Assembly (NCBI RefSeq): GCF_003363715.1 | Contig: NZ_QREV01000004.1 | Span: 111,306-175,305, forward strand | DNA length: 64,000 nt | Source of the DNA: Parabacteroides acidifaciens | Lineage (GTDB): Bacteria > Bacteroidota > Bacteroidia > Bacteroidales > Tannerellaceae | Direction: 5' to 3' | Shown: positions 29,849 to 38,530 of the stretch, piece after piece | How positions within the stretch are numbered: the first letter of the stretch is position 1 | Layout: every line of letters begins with the position of its first letter | Made by a program: the position numbers and the translations under genes | The notes under the pieces: generated by a model | Databases searched by the model: none | What the model was told of the DNA's origin: nothing | The model's input: the letters and a program-made list of their open reading frames with translations, nothing else

Positions 29849-30250
29849 ATGAAGACAAACAATCAGAAACGAATTACAAACAGTCGGATCCAGGAACTGA
29901 ATCCAGGAGAAATATTTGTGTTTGGCAGTAACCTGGAAGGCGCTCACGGTGGAGGCGCAGCACTTTTAGCCTTCCGTAAATGGGGGGCAATCTGGGGACA
30001 AGGCGCCGGATTACAGGGACAAACGTATGGCATTCCTACGATGCATGGCGGAGTAGAAGAAATCCGCCCTTATGTGGATGAGTTCATCCGTTTTGCCAAG
30101 GAACATCCTGAACTGACTTTTCTGGTAACGGAAATCGGTTGCGGTATCGCTGGTTTCCGCCCGGAAGAGATAGCGCCTTTATTCAGAGATGCTGTTCCGG
30201 TTGAGAATATTCATCTTCCGGAAAGGTTTTGGAATATATTATTGGAATAA
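29849..30250 (+). CDS. Small A1S_2505-like protein with FGSN motif
   Basis: A 133-residue soluble protein. The core FVFGSNLEGAHGGGAA at about 24-39 and GQGAGLQGQTYGIPT match a widespread small family annotated as A1S_2505 phage-type non-structural protein and resemble macrodomain-like ligand loops (inference). FLVTEIGCGIAGF near 95 is the second conserved stretch. The ATG at 29849 is preferred over a TTG 21 nt upstream. TATATTTG at 29823-29830 is a possible -7 box. Isolated gene between an operon on the other strand and an exported propeller gene; no phage genes nearby. Confidence 0.7.
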   Translation: MKTNNQKRITNSRIQELNPGEIFVFGSNLEGAHGGGAALLAFRKWGAIWGQGAGLQGQTYGIPTMHGGVEEIRPYVDEFIRFAKEHPELTFLVTEIGCGIAGFRPEEIAPLFRDAVPVENIHLPERFWNILLE

Positions 30251-30304
30251 CCGTTCTATATATTAATGTATTAGTGACGAAACTTGGAAATAATTAAATT
30301 TAAG

Positions 30305-31894
30305 ATGGGAATAAGACAATTGTATTTACTGTTGGTTGTTGCAGCCTTGAATCTCGTCAAAGGTGAAGCACAGAGCTTTTTAAATGATACGATTGGGGTT
30401 CGTATGGACAGTACTGCCATAATAGGAGAATGTATTGATTTTCCTTGCTGGATACAATCTGTAAGTGCGGATTCTACAGGAACACTGTTCTTGGTACAAG
30501 GTCGCGATCTGAATAAAAAGGAGACATCTGTCAAGAACACCGGAGATATATGGATGATTTCTCTGCCTGATAAAAAAGTCTTGTGGCAACGTCCTATTAA
30601 TTATTTTATGCAAGAGGCCAAACTTACGAATAAAGGAGTGTCATTTGTTTCAAAGGATAAGTACTTTTTACTTGATTTGCGGACCGGAGCAGAGATATGG
30701 AAAGGGAAGAAAATGGTCCCTTATTCATTGAATACACAGGGTAATTGTTTGTTGGCTTACAAGGGAAGTACAATGAATGGAGTTTCCAGACAATTGCAAG
30801 GCTATGATATGAATACCGGTGATATGTTATGGAAGCGGGAAATCAGCCATCGGTATGGTTGGAATGAAAGTTTAATGCTGGATGATTCGACAAGGCTGAT
30901 TGTCTCCGACGGACTTCATACTGTAAACTTGTCTGATGGAACAGGTAATAGTTTTCTGATGAAAACCGGAGTTGATGACTATAGAGCGACTGCTGCATTG
31001 GGGGCATTAGGCGTTTTAAGCGGTGTTTTAACAGGAATGGCTGTTGTTCCTTATGGAAATAACGTAGTGGTTGATCTCGTTTCAGATGTGTTGCTTGATG
31101 ATTCTTTGCTTTATGTAGCAAACCGGGAACAACTTCTTTGCCTGGATCGGCAACTAAATATGAAATGGGGATATCCGATTCCTGAAAGTTCAGCATCCCG
31201 CTCAGTACTCTTTTTTTATGGGGATTATTTGTATATGGTTAATTATGGATATGGATATCGTGATAATATAAGGAATCATTCGGATTCTTATGCCAAGAGT
31301 CATCTGAAGGCTAAGATCGGTAAACCATTTATTGCCTGTTTTGATAGGAAATCAGGTAAGAATATCAGTTTTCACTTTTTATCGGAAAAGAAGGAAATGG
31401 TTGAGGACTTGTGGGTTGACAGAGACAACGAACGTGCTGTTTTACTGTTTGAAGACCGGATGGTGGTAGCTCCGTTTGGGTCGGATTCCATGATGGAGTA
31501 TCGATGGGATACCGAAACGGATGGCAAAATAATAGGCATGGTGAAACGTCCTTTTTATTTGGAAGATAAAAACAGTTCCGGTTTTAAGAAATGCAATGAA
31601 ACGTTGGGGACTCCGACTTATTTTATTTACACGGATAAAGGGCAGGTCTTTGATGTCGATCAATCTTTGAATCGTTTGCAAACATTCTCTTTTGAGGAAA
31701 TCGGATTTTACAGGTCGCTGCAGGATGACTTTTCAATGGTCGATTATAAAAAGGATGTTTATTTGTTGAACCCTGAAGGAAATAGAAAAGCGACTTTACG
31801 TGTTTCCTCTGATTTATTTACTATTGGAGATAAAATCTATGCTTTCAGTCCTGATCGAAAACGGCTTGTTGAAATATCGGGAATAGAAGAATGA
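30305..31894 (+). CDS. Exported PQQ-like beta-propeller protein, function unknown
   Basis: A 529-residue protein with a signal peptide at about 1-22 (LLLVVAALNLVKGEA). The mature part has repeated blade-like strands: DIWMISLPDKKVLWQRPI, YFLLDLRTGAEIWKGKK, LQGYDMNTGDMLWKREI and LLCLDRQLNMKWGYPI, the W-K-x-hydrophobic pattern of PQQ/quinoprotein-like propellers. No catalytic residues or PQQ-binding set can be assigned, so it is likely a binding or assembly scaffold. The ATG at 30305 is chosen over a TTG at 30284 because the signal peptide begins there. It overlaps the TonB-domain gene by 4 nt. Confidence 0.7.
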   Translation: MGIRQLYLLLVVAALNLVKGEAQSFLNDTIGVRMDSTAIIGECIDFPCWIQSVSADSTGTLFLVQGRDLNKKETSVKNTGDIWMISLPDKKVLWQRPINYFMQEAKLTNKGVSFVSKDKYFLLDLRTGAEIWKGKKMVPYSLNTQGNCLLAYKGSTMNGVSRQLQGYDMNTGDMLWKREISHRYGWNESLMLDDSTRLIVSDGLHTVNLSDGTGNSFLMKTGVDDYRATAALGALGVLSGVLTGMAVVPYGNNVVVDLVSDVLLDDSLLYVANREQLLCLDRQLNMKWGYPIPESSASRSVLFFYGDYLYMVNYGYGYRDNIRNHSDSYAKSHLKAKIGKPFIACFDRKSGKNISFHFLSEKKEMVEDLWVDRDNERAVLLFEDRMVVAPFGSDSMMEYRWDTETDGKIIGMVKRPFYLEDKNSSGFKKCNETLGTPTYFIYTDKGQVFDVDQSLNRLQTFSFEEIGFYRSLQDDFSMVDYKKDVYLLNPEGNRKATLRVSSDLFTIGDKIYAFSPDRKRLVEISGIEE

Positions 31895-32703
31895 AATACT
31901 GGTTGAATATATTATTAAGTTTGGTATCTGTTCAACAGGAAGACTTCTTAATTACTGCAGTTTCTGAGCCTCCTTGTTTCGATGGGGATATAAAAGCCTT
32001 TATTCAATCAAATATATCTTATCCTGTTGAAGCGCTTCATGATTCCGTAGAGGGACGGGTTTCTGTTGAATTTTGGGTTGACACTGCCGGTAATACGGTT
32101 AAACATGAGATTCTTCGTGGCGTGCGTGATGATTTGGATCGGGAGGCGTTGCGAGTTGCCCGCTTGATTAAATTTGTTACTCCGGCGAAGCAAAAAGATC
32201 GGCCAGTTGCTGTTAGATATGTTATTCCGGTTGATTTTTTTCTCGATGAACAAATGAATCGCAGGGTATTCTTTGACAAGGATACATCTGATTGCTTTGA
32301 AGAATTTAATGAGAGGTATGGGAAATGGATGGAGAACTCTCTTGTTACATTTTGGGCTGTACCTCCAAGTTTGAAGAGGTCGTCTAAAAAATATGCAGAC
32401 TTGATTTGTGAAAGGCTGTCTGAAATAAACTATGGAAATCAGTACTTGCAGACAATGATATTGATAGATGAAAATGGAAAGCCTTATTGTTGTTCGCTTT
32501 CATCCCAAGAGAGTTTGGAAGGAGAGGATAGGCGTGCTATACTGGGACTTTTGAAGTCGTTAAGGTTTAATCCGGCGAAAGATATTAAGCGGAATGTCAA
32601 AAGTTTTTACAGTTTTTCCCCCAGGAAAAATAAAAAAGACGGTCGCTGGTTCTATCCCGAATCAACAAATTGGGAAAAGGAACGTAGGCATGATAAGTCC
32701 TGA
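31891..32703 (+). CDS. TonB C-terminal-domain protein, exported
   Basis: A 270-residue protein. A short hydrophobic N terminus (1-15) is followed directly by a TonB-like C-terminal domain at about 27-112: IKAFIQSNISYPVEALHDSVEGRVSVEFWVDTAGNTVKHEIL and AVRYVIPVDF (key words YPVEAL, GRVSVEFWVD). A second, more divergent segment with a similar LIDENGKPYC and LRFNPAK pattern lies at about 185-230, suggesting a duplicated fold. It lacks the Pro-rich spacer of true energy transducers, so it is probably not a classical TonB. Its start overlaps the propeller gene (ATGA), implying a joint role. Confidence 0.7.
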   Translation: MKYWLNILLSLVSVQQEDFLITAVSEPPCFDGDIKAFIQSNISYPVEALHDSVEGRVSVEFWVDTAGNTVKHEILRGVRDDLDREALRVARLIKFVTPAKQKDRPVAVRYVIPVDFFLDEQMNRRVFFDKDTSDCFEEFNERYGKWMENSLVTFWAVPPSLKRSSKKYADLICERLSEINYGNQYLQTMILIDENGKPYCCSLSSQESLEGEDRRAILGLLKSLRFNPAKDIKRNVKSFYSFSPRKNKKDGRWFYPESTNWEKERRHDKS

Positions 32704-32732
32704 CCAGAAGGAAATCAACATTCAATTACTTA

Positions 32733-33243
32733 GGGGGGCTTATTGTATAAAACGCATTTTTCAGACCCAAAAGACATCCGAAACAAAACAAATGTTAATC
32801 CGCTTTTCGGGCCTCAAAAAGGGACTTTTTCGCTTTTTTTGAGCGTTTTCCGCAATTATGACCGTCCTCTTTGCCATTGCGACCGTTCTAATAGGCAGTG
32901 CACTCGGCACCTCGCGAAGATTAGGACGGTCGTAATGGCGATTATGACCGTCCTAATTGAAAAGAGGACCGTTTTCATGGCAAAAAAGCGTCTGAATTTC
33001 CTTGCGATATTTGGAACGCCGTCCGTTTTATTTTCAAATATTCGATTCTCCGGGAGTTAAGGTTTATCACATTGTCGGCGTTTTCGCTTTTTGGTAATCA
33101 AATTGTACGCTTTCCGAGACGGACTGCGCACCTCATTTTTTCTATTGTCATTCGATCTGATTAAAACCGTGAAAAGAGTCAATCCAAAATGGATCAAGAT
33201 TTCGGATGAAATAGAAAAACGGCCGGAATGGGGGTTATTGTAA
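32733..33243. repeat. Dispersed intergenic element, copy 1, with variable core
   Basis: This non-coding element fills much of the 941 bp gap between the TonB-domain gene and the beta-galactosidase. It starts with GGGGGGCTTATTGTA (32733 on), contains TTCAAATATTCGATTCTCCG at 33033, and ends with GAAATAGAAAAA and then AATGGGGGTTATTGTAA (to 33243). The same blocks in the same order and orientation occur at 48978-49490. The distance from CTTATTGTA to the terminal GGGGG is 491 bp in both copies. The interior shows little similarity and carries array C. Short reading frames inside have no homology that I recognise. Confidence 0.75.
32860..32987. repeat. Array C: about six 21-22 bp units with GACCGTCCT core, both orientations
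   Basis: GACCGTCCT-type cores begin at 32860, 32881, 32946 and 32967; an inverted copy (AGGACGGTC) occupies the unit near 32923, and the unit near 32902 is degenerate. Spacing is 21-22 bp throughout. The inverted and next direct copy form a hairpin of 17 bp (32920-32936 with 32941-32957, one mismatch) around a GGCG loop. Confidence 0.75.
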
Positions 33244-33280
33244 TTTATTAGGTTTGCAGGAGGTTCAAAACTTGGCAGAA

Positions 33281-33416
33281 CTGAACTATCCCGTTCCCGC
33301 GCTCCGACGCGGGATCGCAAGGAAACAGGCGTTATCCTGAACCTATAAATGAAGATTAAGGATGTGGCAGGCTATTTTGCGATCCCGCGTCGGAGCGCGG
33401 GAACAGGATAGCTCAT
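33281..33416. repeat. GC-rich inverted-repeat element of 136 bp
   Basis: A perfect 27 bp inverted repeat (33293-33319 and 33378-33404), extending to about 36-39 bp with two mismatches. Each arm is itself nearly palindromic (CCCGCG-CTCCGA-CGCGGG). The loop is 58 bp and AT-rich. The arrangement resembles a MITE or a BIME-like repeat; no transposase is nearby. Confidence 0.8.
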
Positions 33417-33579
33417 TATTTCTTAAAACTGTTTCTGTGCCATTCAATAAAATAAAAAGCGGGTTGTCAAGGTAGTCTGTAAAGCGTTTGGCTAATTTAT
33501 GAAATAGAGGACTGGGGGTATCTGTTTTTGAATATAGATAAAGATACTGATAATTCTTTCGTATCCTGTCTTATTTGCG

Positions 33580-33587
33580 TATATTTG
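33580..33587 (+). promoter_or_regulatory. -7 box of the beta-galactosidase promoter
   Basis: TATATTTG 58 nt ahead of the start codon; at -33 only a TTTC-like word is present at proper spacing. Confidence 0.45.
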
Positions 33588-33644
33588 TGAACATTTTGGC
33601 ACGTCTAAGAATGAATACACAAATAAAATCTATTAATATCTAAC

Positions 33645-36600
33645 ATGGACAACTTGAAAAAAATCTCGTTAACCTTAGCGCTTTGCTGTGCCTCTTTTCA
33701 TGGTATGGCGGATCAACAGCCGCTTGGGGGATTTAGTTATGGTTCGGTGGAAGCGCCGACCGGTAAAGAATGGGAGTCGCCTGAGAATCTGGCTCTGAAC
33801 AAAGAACAGCCGCATGCTTATATTTTCCCTTTCCAGGATGTGGAGAATGCCCGTAAGGTGTTGCCTGAAAACAGTAAATTCTGGCAGTCGCTGAATGGTG
33901 ACTGGAAATTCAATTGGGCGCCCGATCCCGATTCCCGTCCGAAAGATTTTTATAAAACAGAATTCGATGCCTCCGGATGGGATAACATCCCGGTTCCTTC
34001 CAGCTGGAATATCTATGGTATTCAGAAAGACGGAAGCCAGAAATATGGTGTGCCTATCTATGTGAACCAGCCCGTTATCTTCCAGCATAAAGTGGCGGTG
34101 GACGACTGGCGCGGCGGTGTGATGCGGACTCCTCCGACAAACTGGACGACTTATAAACACCGGAATGAAGTCGGCTCTTACCGTCGTAACTTCGACATCC
34201 CGCAGGATTGGGATGGCCGTGAAGTCTTTATCAGCTTCGATGGCGTCGATTCTTTCTTTTATCTGTGGATTAACGGTCAGTATGTCGGTTTTTCCAAGAA
34301 TTCCCGCAACGCGGCTAATTTTAATATAACTCCTTATCTTCGTAAAGGGGCAAATGTAGTGGCGGCAGAAGTCTATCGCAGTTCCGACGGCTCTTTCCTG
34401 GAAGCGCAGGATATGTTCCGTCTGCCGGGTATTTTCCGGACGGTGGCTCTTTATTCGGTTCCGAAAGTGCATGTGCGCGACCTGGTTGTAACACCTGATT
34501 TGGATGCTGCCTATACGGATGGTTCGTTAGCAATCTCAGCCGACGTGCGCAATCTGGATAAGAAGGCGGCAAAAGGATATAAGCTGGAATATACGTTGTA
34601 TGCAAACAAACTGTATTCGGATGAGAATACAAAAGTCGACAATGTGATCGCTACGGCTATGCTCGATGCCGTAAACCCAGGCCAGACACAATCAGCACAG
34701 GCTGTGTTGAACGTGAAGGCTCCCAATAAATGGTCGGCCGAATTTCCGTATCGTTATACGTTGGTGGCGGAATTGAAGAATGCCAAAGGAAAGACGGTGG
34801 AAACGGTTTCGACAATTGTCGGATTCCGCAAAGTAGAGATAAAAGATACGCCGGCAGAAAAAGATGAATTCGGGTTGGCAGGCCGTTACTATTATATAAA
34901 TGGTAAGACTGTTAAGTTGAAAGGCGTCAACCGTCACGAATCGAATCCGGCGGTCGGACATGCCATTACCCGTGAGATGATGGAAAAAGAGGTGATGCTG
35001 ATGAAGCGTGCCAATATCAACCATGTGCGTAACTCGCACTATCCGGATGATCCGTATTGGTATTTCCTGTGTAATAAATATGGTATTTACCTGGAAGATG
35101 AGGCGAATATCGAGTCGCACGAATATTATTATGGTGCTGCTTCCCTGTCGCATCCGGTTGAATGGAAGAAGGCTCATGTAGCACGTGTGATGGAAATGGT
35201 CCATGCCAATATCAACAATCCGGCTATCGTGATCTGGTCGTTAGGAAACGAGGCGGGCCCGGGCGATAACTTCGTTGCCGCTTATAATGCTTTGAAGCAG
35301 GTAGATAAATCACGTCCTGTTCAATATGAACGTAATAATGACATTGTGGATATGGGTTCGAACCAATATCCGTCTATCGGGTGGACGCGTGGCGCAGTAA
35401 AAGGCGATTATGATATCAAATATCCGTTCCATATTTCCGAGTATGCCCATTCGATGGGAAATGCTTGCGGTAACCTGGTGGATTATTGGGAAGCGATCGA
35501 ATCGACGAACTTCTTCTGTGGCGGTGCCATCTGGGATTGGGTGGACCAGTCTATGTACAATTACGATAAGAAGACCGGCAAACGTTATCTGGCTTATGGA
35601 GGTGATTTCGGTGATACGCCGAATGACGGGCAGTTTGTGATGAACGGTATCGTGTTTGGTGATCTGGAGCCGAAACCGCAGTATTACGAAGTGAAGAAAG
35701 TGTACCAGAATATAGAGGTGAAAGCCCTCGATGTACAGAAAGGCTCCTTTGAAGTCTTCAATAAATACTATTTTAAAGACCTTTCGGATTATGACGTAAA
35801 ATGGTCGCTTTATGAAAACGGCAAGGAGGTTCAAACCGGTCTGGTTAATGCCGGAACAATTGCCGCCCGTACCAGAGCGAAAATATCGATTCCTGTGCCT
35901 TTCGATAAACTCAAAAACAGTTCGGAGTATTTTGTAAAGGTACAGTTCCTGCTGAAAGAGAATATGCCTTGGGCTGAAAAAGGATTTGTGCAGGCAGAAG
36001 AACAGATGTTGTTGCAGGAGGCGACAGCACGTCCTTCTATAGCCGAAGTGACAGCTTCTGCCGGAAAAGTAAGTTTGAATGATTCGGACGCTTCGATTAA
36101 AACGATAGCAGGCGATGGCTTTGTCGCTAAGTTCGATATGGGAACGGGTACAATTTACAGTTTGGTGTATGGCGGTAAAACGATTATAGCCGACGGAAAT
36201 GGACCGAAGCTCGACGCTTTGCGTGCTTTTACCAATAATGATAACTGGTTCTATTCGCAATGGTTTGAACAAGGTCTTCACAACCTGAAACATAAAGCAA
36301 CGAACAGTACGATCCTGGAGAAAAAGGACGGTACGGTTGTCCTTGCTTTCACTGTTGAATCGCAGGCCCCGAACGGCGCAAAGATTAAAGGCGGGACAAG
36401 TTCCGGAAAGAACAGCATTGAAGAATTGACAGATTCTAAATTCGGAGAAAACGATTTCAAATTTGTAACCAATCAGATTTGGACTGTTTATCCGGATGGC
36501 TCTATCGAGTTGCAGTCCAGTATCACATCCAACCGTCCGAGTCTGGTTTTGCCGCGCTTGGGTTATGTAATGAAAATGCCGAAACAGTATTCCGACTTTA

Positions 36601-37676
36601 CTTATTACGGACGTGGACCGGTCGATAACTATGCCGATCGTAAGAGCGGGCAGTTTATCGAACAGCATAAAAATACGGTGGCAGGTGAGTTTGTAAACTT
36701 CCCGAAACCGCAGGATATGGGAAATCATGAAGATGTGCGCTGGTGTGCATTGACCAATCCTGCCGGAGAAGGTGCCGTGTTTGTGGCCACCGACCGTTTG
36801 TCTGCATCCGCTCTCCAGTATTCGGCTTTAGACCTGATTCTGGCACCGCATCCGTATCAGTTGCCGGCAGCCGGAGATACGTATCTGCATCTGGATGCAG
36901 CTGTGACCGGATTGGGAGGAAACAGTTGCGGACAAGGCGGGCCGTTGGAACAGGACCGTGTTTTTGCCGGCCATCATAATATGGGCTTTATCATCCGTCC
37001 TGCCGGAAAAGATCTGACGGCAACGGCTAATGTCGCACCTGCCGGTGAAGTACCGTTGACAATCATGCGTAACCGTGCCGGAGCGGTAGAACTTTCTTCT
37101 GCGCGTAAAGGAGCCGTGATCTGCTATACGATCGATGGAAAAGGGAAAGCAAAAGAATATACGGAGCCGATTCCATTCCGTGATGGCGGCATGGTAAAAG
37201 CTTGGTTTAAGGATAATCCTGAAATCAATGCGACGGCTTCATTCAGCAAAATAGAAAGTATCCAGACTGAAGTAATCTATACGAGCAGCGAAGAGTCCGG
37301 TTATGGAGATGCCAAGAATTTGACGGATGGTGATCCGAATACGATCTGGCACACGATGTTTTCAGTAACGGTTGCCAAGTATCCGCATTGGGTGGATCTG
37401 GATGCCGGCGAAGAAAAGCTGATCAAAGGATTTGCATTCCTGCCCCGCCAGGATGGCGTTAACGGAAATATCAAGGATTACTCCATCAGTGTCAGCCAGG
37501 ATGGTAAGAACTGGGGCGAACCGATACAAAAAGGCACTTTTGAAAATAACCTGAAAGAAAAGAAAGTGCTGTTTGATAAACCGGTAAAAGCCCGTTATAT
37601 CCGTTTTACAGCATTGAGCGAGCAGCGCGGACAGGATTTTGCTTCCGGTGCCGAGCTTGTGATTCTTGCTGATTGA
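33645..37676 (+). CDS. Secreted GH2 beta-galactosidase with C-terminal F5/8-type carbohydrate-binding domain
   Basis: A 1343-residue LacZ-type enzyme with a signal peptide (1-22). Order of domains: jelly-roll sugar-binding (about 50-260), Ig-like (270-390), GH2 TIM barrel (395-690), DUF4981-like Ig, beta-galactosidase small-chain domain (about 810-1110, GTIYSLVYGGKTII), a chitobiase-like C domain (about 1140-1200), and an F5/8 type C (discoidin) domain at about 1210-1343. The acid/base Glu is in WSLGNEAGPG and the nucleophile Glu in HISEYAHSMGN, where E. coli has CEYAHAMGN. It removes terminal beta-galactose from glycans in the periplasm or at the surface. No SusC/SusD pair or regulator is adjacent, so it is an orphan rather than part of a visible PUL. 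Confidence 0.93.
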   Translation: MDNLKKISLTLALCCASFHGMADQQPLGGFSYGSVEAPTGKEWESPENLALNKEQPHAYIFPFQDVENARKVLPENSKFWQSLNGDWKFNWAPDPDSRPKDFYKTEFDASGWDNIPVPSSWNIYGIQKDGSQKYGVPIYVNQPVIFQHKVAVDDWRGGVMRTPPTNWTTYKHRNEVGSYRRNFDIPQDWDGREVFISFDGVDSFFYLWINGQYVGFSKNSRNAANFNITPYLRKGANVVAAEVYRSSDGSFLEAQDMFRLPGIFRTVALYSVPKVHVRDLVVTPDLDAAYTDGSLAISADVRNLDKKAAKGYKLEYTLYANKLYSDENTKVDNVIATAMLDAVNPGQTQSAQAVLNVKAPNKWSAEFPYRYTLVAELKNAKGKTVETVSTIVGFRKVEIKDTPAEKDEFGLAGRYYYINGKTVKLKGVNRHESNPAVGHAITREMMEKEVMLMKRANINHVRNSHYPDDPYWYFLCNKYGIYLEDEANIESHEYYYGAASLSHPVEWKKAHVARVMEMVHANINNPAIVIWSLGNEAGPGDNFVAAYNALKQVDKSRPVQYERNNDIVDMGSNQYPSIGWTRGAVKGDYDIKYPFHISEYAHSMGNACGNLVDYWEAIESTNFFCGGAIWDWVDQSMYNYDKKTGKRYLAYGGDFGDTPNDGQFVMNGIVFGDLEPKPQYYEVKKVYQNIEVKALDVQKGSFEVFNKYYFKDLSDYDVKWSLYENGKEVQTGLVNAGTIAARTRAKISIPVPFDKLKNSSEYFVKVQFLLKENMPWAEKGFVQAEEQMLLQEATARPSIAEVTASAGKVSLNDSDASIKTIAGDGFVAKFDMGTGTIYSLVYGGKTIIADGNGPKLDALRAFTNNDNWFYSQWFEQGLHNLKHKATNSTILEKKDGTVVLAFTVESQAPNGAKIKGGTSSGKNSIEELTDSKFGENDFKFVTNQIWTVYPDGSIELQSSITSNRPSLVLPRLGYVMKMPKQYSDFTYYGRGPVDNYADRKSGQFIEQHKNTVAGEFVNFPKPQDMGNHEDVRWCALTNPAGEGAVFVATDRLSASALQYSALDLILAPHPYQLPAAGDTYLHLDAAVTGLGGNSCGQGGPLEQDRVFAGHHNMGFIIRPAGKDLTATANVAPAGEVPLTIMRNRAGAVELSSARKGAVICYTIDGKGKAKEYTEPIPFRDGGMVKAWFKDNPEINATASFSKIESIQTEVIYTSSEESGYGDAKNLTDGDPNTIWHTMFSVTVAKYPHWVDLDAGEEKLIKGFAFLPRQDGVNGNIKDYSISVSQDGKNWGEPIQKGTFENNLKEKKVLFDKPVKARYIRFTALSEQRGQDFASGAELVILAD

Positions 37677-37699
37677 TTGATCTTTATATCATATATTGA

Positions 37700-37734
37700 A
37701 ACAGGAAAGAGATTGTCCTCTTTCCTGTTTTTTT
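37700..37734 (+). terminator. Terminator of the beta-galactosidase gene
   Basis: A perfect 12 bp stem AACAGGAAAGAG (37700-37711) with 37718-37729, loop of 6, then a T7 run. Confidence 0.9.
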
Positions 37735-37801
37735 ACTTTGTGCCTTCAAGATGTCTGTTATCTCATCATTTTTATGTTTCTTTGCGGAAAAATTCAGACA
37801 C

Positions 37802-38530
37802 GTGAATCTTATTATAGAACAAGGAAACACATCATCGAAGGTGGCTGTATACAACGGGAAGCGTATGGAAGCTTCTTTTGTGTTTAAGAAGTTCGACGTG
37901 GAAGTTATCTCTGGCATATTTAAGAAATATCCGTTGACAAAAGGAATATTCTCTACAGTGATAGACAAAGATGACGAGCTGGTCGCATACTTGGAAACGA
38001 ATCTTCGGAATTTTGTGTTTTTGGATGAAACGGTGCCTCTTCCGATTACGGTGCAGTATAAAACTCCCAAAACATTGGGCCGGGACAGGCTGGCTGCCGC
38101 CGTCGGAGCCAATTACCTGCAACCTGGAAAGGATTTGCTGGTGATCGATGCCGGAACGGCTATTACATATGAACTGGTCGATGCTTCCGGTGCTTATCTG
38201 GGCGGGAATATTTCGCCCGGGATGACAACCCGGTTCAAGGCTCTGAACCAGTTTACAAAAAAATTGCCTTTGGTGGTCGAGCAGGAGGAGATACCCCTGG
38301 TCGGAACGGATACGGAAACAGCGATTCAAGCTGGAGTAGTAAATGGTATAGTGTGCGAGATGGATGGGTATATCGAAAAGCTTCGGCTAAAATATCCTAA
38401 CCTTTTGGTTTTTTTAACAGGCGGTCATTCGTTTTATTTTGAAAGACGGCTAAAAAACTCCATCTTTGCAGACATTAATTTAGTGTTGACAGGATTAAAC
38501 AGAATCTTAGAGTATAATGTTGAAGATTAA
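37802..38530 (+). CDS. coaX: Type III pantothenate kinase, GTG start
   Basis: A 242-residue ASKHA-fold kinase for the first step of CoA synthesis. Motifs: N-terminal LIIEQGNTSSKVAVY (phosphate-1 loop), LGRDRLAAAVGAN (GRDR substrate motif), VIDAGTAITYEL (phosphate-2), GGNISPGMTTRFKAL and LTGGHSFYF. The only start that gives a normal N terminus is GTG at 37802; an ATG 51 nt upstream adds a segment unlike the family. The first loop has Glu (EQGN) where most CoaX have Asp (DxGN). It overlaps the following gene by 14 nt. Confidence 0.88.
   Translation: MNLIIEQGNTSSKVAVYNGKRMEASFVFKKFDVEVISGIFKKYPLTKGIFSTVIDKDDELVAYLETNLRNFVFLDETVPLPITVQYKTPKTLGRDRLAAAVGANYLQPGKDLLVIDAGTAITYELVDASGAYLGGNISPGMTTRFKALNQFTKKLPLVVEQEEIPLVGTDTETAIQAGVVNGIVCEMDGYIEKLRLKYPNLLVFLTGGHSFYFERRLKNSIFADINLVLTGLNRILEYNVED

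Noticed and set aside
32743..33060. Possible small protein inside element copy 1 (and similar frames at 48893-49159 and 49156-49470)
   Set aside because: The frames do not correspond between the two copies: the block conserved in DNA is read in different frames. The 7-residue periodicity is explained by the 21 bp repeats.
35310..36728. Reading frame of 472 codons antisense to the beta-galactosidase gene
   Set aside because: It lies wholly opposite a clear GH2 gene, has no recognisable domain and looks like a codon-usage shadow. The same holds for the 377-codon frame opposite secA at 22249-23382.
33645..37676. Polysaccharide utilization locus around the beta-galactosidase
   Set aside because: No susC/susD-like, hybrid two-component or other glycosidase gene is adjacent on either side.
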